Part shown: positions 60,945 through 64,000 of the stretch, piece by piece
Layout of the letters: every line of letters starts with the position of its first letter
Position numbering within the stretch: position 1 is the first letter of the stretch
From: Streptomyces sp. NBC_00582
GTDB taxonomy: Bacteria > Actinomycetota > Actinomycetes > Streptomycetales > Streptomycetaceae
Length of the DNA: 64,000 nt
Direction of reading: 5' to 3'
Assembly: GCF_036345155.1 (NCBI RefSeq)
Contig: NZ_CP107772.1
Coordinates: 2,294,001 to 2,358,000, forward strand
The notes under the pieces: model-generated
Told to the model about the DNA's origin: nothing
What the model saw: the letters and a program-made list of their open reading frames with translations, nothing else
The model's database searches: none
Program-made: the position numbers and the translations under genes

Positions 60945-61001
60945 GACCATTGTCGTCAACCCGCGGGGTCGATCGTGTTTCACACTCACGTGGGTGAGCC
61001 G

Positions 61002-61040
61002 GGGTGCGGACGGCGTAGCCGGACCGCCCCGTCCGCACCC
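61002..61040 (-). terminator. Stem-loop downstream of the proline-rich protein gene
   Basis: GGGTGCGGACGG 61002-61013 and CCGTCCGCACCC 61029-61040 are exact 12-bp complements with a 15-nt loop, 13 bp beyond the stop of the gene at 61054. Confidence 0.65.
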
Positions 61041-61053
61041 GCTGCGGACCCGG

Positions 61054-63078
61054 TCAGACGGTGAGGCCGGCGACCCTCAGGGCGTGGACCAGGTCCCAGC
61101 GGCGTTGTTCCGAGACACCTCGGGCCGCCTCCAGGAGCAGGGGGACGAGGGTCTGGGGGGCGGGGGCGGCGCTGCGGGCCGCCTCCTCCGGGCTGCGGAC
61201 GCGGACGTAGGCGTCGAGGAGGGCGCGGGCCTCGCGGCGGCGGCCGCCGGAGTGCAGCGCGAGGACGGACCGTCCGATCTCCTCGGCCGGCCGGGCCACG
61301 CCCTGCCGCAGGATCTGCTCGCCGTCGACCGTGCGCCCCACGGCGGCCAGGGCGTCGGCCGCCTCCACCAGGCGGTCGGCGGGCAGGGAGGCGGCCTCCC
61401 ACAGCAGGGTGGTCCAGTCGGCGCTCAGCCCGGCGCGCTGGAGCTCCGCGGCGAGCAGCGGGATCCGGGCGGCCGGCCAGTACGCGAGCTCGACGAGCAG
61501 CGCGTGCGCCTCGCCGCTGCGCCCTTCCGCCCGGAGCCCCACCAGCCGCTCCACCGCCCGCACGGTCTCCCGCCGCGCCTCGGCGTCCAGGGGCTCCCGC
61601 TGCGGCTCCTCCCGCCGCTCCGCCCGCGCGGCCGCCCCGGCGAACCGTGCGCCCCGGAGCGTGCGCCGGCCGGCGGGAGCGGGCTCGGGGGGCTCGGTCC
61701 CGACGGTCGGCGGTACGACGACGGCGTCCTCCTCCTGAACCACCCCGGCGAACCGCGCCCCACCCCGCCGCCGCTTGCGCTGCTTGGAGGGCGCGGGGAG
61801 GGGCTCGGCTTCCTCGCGGGGGGTGGGGGTGGGGGTCGGGGTGGCGATGGAAGCGGGGCCTTGAACGGCGACGGGTTCGGGGTCCGGGGCCGGGGCGGGG
61901 ACGGAGGCCGGGGCGAAGGGGGCGGCCGAACCGGGAGCCGGAGCCGGGTCGAAGAAGGAGCCAGGGCCGGAGGCCGGGGCGGAAGCGGCGGCCGAACCGG
62001 GAGCCGGGTCGAAGACGGAGCCGGAGCCGGAGGCCGGAACGAAAGCGGCGGCCGAACCCGGAGCCGGAGCCGGGTCGAAAACGGAGCCGGAGGCCGGGGC
62101 GCGGGGGGCGGCCGAACCGGGAGCCGGGTCGAAGACGGAGCCAGGGCCGGAGGCCGGGGTGAAAGCGGCGGCCGAACCGGGAGCCCGGTCGAAGAAGGAG
62201 CCGGAGGCCGGGGCGCGGTCGTGCGGGGCGACCGGGGCCGGGGCGGAGGGGTGCACGGGCTGGGGCGAGGGATCCGGGTGAAGGGACCCGGCCGGGTGAG
62301 ACGCCGCGGCCGGGTGAGGGGACCCGGCCGCACGGGGGGACCCGGCCGCATGCGGGGACGTCTCGGGATGGGAGGACGGCGCCGGATGGGAGGACGCCGC
62401 CGGGTGAGCAGTCGAGTCGGCCGCGCCTCGGCCGCCCGCCGAGGGCTCCGCGTCGTAGGCGAGATCTGTGGGACCGCCCGCCGCTCCGGCCATGTGCCCG
62501 GAACCACGGGTGGGCACCCGCCCTGCGGGGCCGTGTGTCGGGTGGGGACCCGACCGTTGCCCCTCCCCTTGCCTGCGGTCCAACTCGGCCATGCGGTAGC
62601 GGAGTTCGGCGCAGCGGGCCACGGCGCGTTCGTGGTCGTCGTGGGCCCAGGCGAGGTCGAGGCGGATGGCCTCGGCGTCCTCCTGGGTGGCCGCGGCACC
62701 GAGCAGGCGCCCCAGTTCGGCCTGGCGTTCGACGGCGTAGCGCTGCTCGCGGAGCATCACGTCGAGCCGGTCGCCGAGGGCGTCACGACCGCCGGGACGG
62801 GCGTCGTACGCGGCGAGCGCCGCGGCGTGCAGGGACCGTGCGAGGTCGGCGTCCCGGGCGGCGGCCGGTGTGCCGTGCTCTGCGGCGAAATCCTGCAACA
62901 GCGCTTCCACGACGTCCCAGGGCGGCACCTCGACCCCGTCGAGGCAGGCCTGCATACCGTCGGGATCGCGCTGCCAGAACACCGCGCACCAGCCGGCGCC
63001 CTGATCGAGGCGCGCCAGCAGTCCGTTCAGGTAGTTCGCGAACTCCCGCACCCGGCCCGGGAGTTGATCCACACCCAT
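61054..63078 (-). CDS. Proline-rich repeat protein of unknown function
   Basis: A 674-residue protein that I do not recognise as an enzyme. Residues 1-165 are mostly helical (VREFANYLNGLLARLDQG, then a coiled-coil-like RCAELRYRMAELDRR). Residues 166-395 are low-complexity Pro/Ala/Ser with five copies of a unit like GSVFDPAPGSAA. From about 434 the chain is folded again: KQRKRRRGGARFAG, a second LRGARFAG, then a helical repeat region rich in LLxEA/ALLxxY patterns to the end. Such proteins are often labelled large tegument-like in actinomycetes, a low-complexity artefact. No signal or membrane segment is seen. ATG 63078 has GGGAG upstream; a start at 63105 is less likely. Confidence 0.75.
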   Translation of the reverse strand: MGVDQLPGRVREFANYLNGLLARLDQGAGWCAVFWQRDPDGMQACLDGVEVPPWDVVEALLQDFAAEHGTPAAARDADLARSLHAAALAAYDARPGGRDALGDRLDVMLREQRYAVERQAELGRLLGAAATQEDAEAIRLDLAWAHDDHERAVARCAELRYRMAELDRRQGEGQRSGPHPTHGPAGRVPTRGSGHMAGAAGGPTDLAYDAEPSAGGRGAADSTAHPAASSHPAPSSHPETSPHAAGSPRAAGSPHPAAASHPAGSLHPDPSPQPVHPSAPAPVAPHDRAPASGSFFDRAPGSAAAFTPASGPGSVFDPAPGSAAPRAPASGSVFDPAPAPGSAAAFVPASGSGSVFDPAPGSAAASAPASGPGSFFDPAPAPGSAAPFAPASVPAPAPDPEPVAVQGPASIATPTPTPTPREEAEPLPAPSKQRKRRRGGARFAGVVQEEDAVVVPPTVGTEPPEPAPAGRRTLRGARFAGAAARAERREEPQREPLDAEARRETVRAVERLVGLRAEGRSGEAHALLVELAYWPAARIPLLAAELQRAGLSADWTTLLWEAASLPADRLVEAADALAAVGRTVDGEQILRQGVARPAEEIGRSVLALHSGGRRREARALLDAYVRVRSPEEAARSAAPAPQTLVPLLLEAARGVSEQRRWDLVHALRVAGLTV
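61895..62215 (-). repeat. Degenerate coding repeats (VFDPAPGSAA units)
   Basis: About five in-frame copies of a 50-75 bp unit encoding S-[VF]-F-D-[PR]-A-P-G-S-A-A, separated by Pro/Ala/Ser spacers. The units vary in length by multiples of three, which suggests repeated slippage or unequal exchange with the frame kept. Confidence 0.85.
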
Positions 63079-63232
63079 CGCACAGCTCCCGCCCGACCGG
63101 AACACTCCGGTCCGTAGAAAACACCAGCCGTGTTACAGCCGGGCTACGACGAGTTTTCAAAGCGGACGCGGAAGCCGCCCTGCGCGGACCTTGGCCGGAA
63201 AGAGCCCCCGCCCCGGCCGAGTTCACGCCGGC

Positions 63233-63484
63233 TCACACACCGACCGGCGCACACCTCCCGGCCAACTCGTCCATCGACAGCCCCAGCGCACCGGCCAGCG
63301 CCGCGACGGTGAAGAACGCCGGCGTCGGCGCCCGTCCGGTCTCGATCTTACGGAGGGTCTCGGCGGAGATGCCCGCACTGGCCGCGATCTCGGCCATGCT
63401 CCGCCCACCGCGCGCCTCGCGCAGCAACCGCCCGAGTCGCTCGCCGCGCTCGCGCTCTTCCGGGGTCAACGGGTTACGCACCAT
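63233..63484 (-). CDS. Small XRE-family HTH regulator
   Basis: An 83-residue DNA-binding protein. Residues 28-60 form the XRE helix-turn-helix (RSMAEIAASAGISAETLRKIETGR). It has no effector domain. It is divergent from the methionine aminopeptidase gene with 33 bp between starts, and a perfect ATACC-GGTAT palindrome lies in that gap, so autorepression and control of the peptidase are likely. No ribosome-binding site is seen; the message may be leaderless. Confidence 0.85.
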   Translation of the reverse strand: MVRNPLTPEERERGERLGRLLREARGGRSMAEIAASAGISAETLRKIETGRAPTPAFFTVAALAGALGLSMDELAGRCAPVGV

Positions 63485-63517
63485 GCCGTCATTCTAATAC
63501 CGGTATAGTAATTGGCA
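63485..63517. promoter_or_regulatory. Divergent leaderless promoters around an ATACCGGTAT operator
   Basis: The palindrome ATACCGGTAT is at 63498-63507. TATAGT (63505-63510) is a -10 for the plus-strand gene, and TAGAAT (complement of 63492-63497) a -10 for the minus-strand gene. Each places the transcription start within one base of its ATG, so both transcripts would lack a leader. The palindrome overlaps the plus-strand -10 and lies one base from the minus-strand one. Confidence 0.55.
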
Positions 63518-64000
63518 TGGTGGAACTCAAAACGCGGGCGTCGATCGATGCCATGTACGAAGCGGGCCAGGTCGTGGCGCGGATCCTGACGACCGTGCGC
63601 AAGGCCGCCGACGTGGGCGTCACGCTGCTGGAGCTGGACGAGGTGGCACGGGACGTCCTTCGGGAGGCGGGCGCGGACTCGCCCTTCCTCGGCTACCGGC
63701 CGTCCTTCGCGCCCACCCCGTTCCCGGCGGTGATCTGCGCCTCGGTGAACGACGCGATCGTGCACGGCGTCCCCACCGGTCAGCGGCTGTGCGACGGCGA
63801 CCTGGTCTCCATCGACTCCGGCGCGAAACTGGGGGGCTGGGTCGGCGACTCGGCGATCAGCTTCACCGTGGGCCGGGCGCGCCCGGCGGACGTCCGGATG
63901 ATCGGGACGGCGGAACGCGCCCTCGCGGCCGCCATCGAGGCGGCGGTCCCCGGCAACCGCATCGGCGACATCGCCCACGCGATCGGCACGGTCTGCCGCG
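63518..64000 (+). CDS. map: Type I methionine aminopeptidase, N-terminal part (3' end outside window)
   Basis: Removes the initiator Met from new proteins. The visible 161 codons include the pita-bread fold start (IDAMYEAGQVVARIL), NDAIVHGVP with the first His and the metal residues DLVSIDSGAKLGGWVGDSA. The rest lies beyond the right edge. ATG 63518 has no ribosome-binding site and a -10 hexamer 7 bp upstream, so the mRNA may be leaderless. Actinomycetes often carry more than one map gene, so this need not be the essential copy. Confidence 0.88.

Noticed and set aside
61895..62215. CRISPR array
   Set aside because: The repeats are in-frame coding units of unequal length with no unique spacers of constant size.

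Overview
This window looks like a piece of a Streptomyces chromosome, or of a very close relative. It is very GC-rich with strong third-position G/C bias and uses many GTG starts. It carries a complete aromatic spore-pigment (whiE-type) polyketide cluster, an ethylmalonyl-CoA pathway operon, a class F sortase and a PucR regulator. I saw no rRNA, tRNA or CRISPR array. Most of it reads as ordinary chromosome with one clear insertion sequence.

Layout. 1-8.6 kb: the end of a TetR-type regulator, then a tight ethylmalonyl-CoA operon (ccr, cobalamin mutase, CitE-like lyase, MaoC hydratase, acyl-CoA dehydrogenase), then phosphatidylserine decarboxylase and synthase. 8.7-16.4 kb: glycerate kinase, an ADP-ribosylglycohydrolase, a Nudix hydrolase, a small VapB-like protein, an intact IS481-family element, a membrane Ser/Thr kinase with a GH114-like extracellular domain, a sirtuin and a DUF6194-like protein. 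16.4-22.7 kb: a double-HTH MerR regulator, two alkylation-repair genes (ogt, adaA-alkA), two abutting long palindromes, an MFS transporter, a small membrane protein and a dihydrolipoyl dehydrogenase. 22.8-33.2 kb: a Tat-exported GH2 beta-galactosidase with a LamG insert, a giant nitrate reductase/flavoprotein fusion and a secreted M1-type peptidase. 33.4-44.3 kb: the spore-pigment region, namely an FAD hydroxylase, then a sortase and its likely substrate placed inside the cluster, then SchA/CurD protein, cupin, KS-alpha, KS-beta, ACP, two cyclases, a convergent O-methyltransferase and a secreted beta-helix protein. 44.7-51.7 kb: macrodomain protein, CrtI-like oxidoreductase, inositol-phosphatase-family enzyme, gamma-glutamyltransferase-like protein, DUF3533 membrane protein and a secreted DUF3558-like protein. 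51.8-60.9 kb: a reductive pyrimidine-degradation locus with transporter, LLM oxidoreductase, dihydropyrimidinase, two paralogous beta-ureidopropionases, a class III aminotransferase and a PucR regulator. 61-64 kb: a proline-rich repeat protein, and a divergent XRE regulator/methionine aminopeptidase pair at the window end.

How the parts work together. The EMC operon turns acetyl-CoA-derived crotonyl-CoA into ethylmalonyl-CoA and on towards glyoxylate and propionyl/methylmalonyl units, so it also feeds polyketide extender pools. The pigment operon makes an aromatic polyketide by KS-alpha/KS-beta/ACP, two cyclases and tailoring enzymes. The pyrimidine locus would import uracil or thymine, reduce it, open the ring, remove the carbamoyl group and transaminate beta-alanine. 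The usual NAD(P)H dihydropyrimidine dehydrogenase is absent here and an LLM oxidoreductase sits in its place.

The most unusual items are: the 161-bp palindrome whose mismatches are mostly G-U pairs on one strand only (19310-19470); the kinase with a glycosidase-like ectodomain; the sortase/substrate pair with a duplicated HTGGGAL-type motif; the IS481 element whose transposase stop codon lies in the target duplication; and several well-placed operator-like repeats (ccr, pyrimidine genes, whiE operon, map/XRE).
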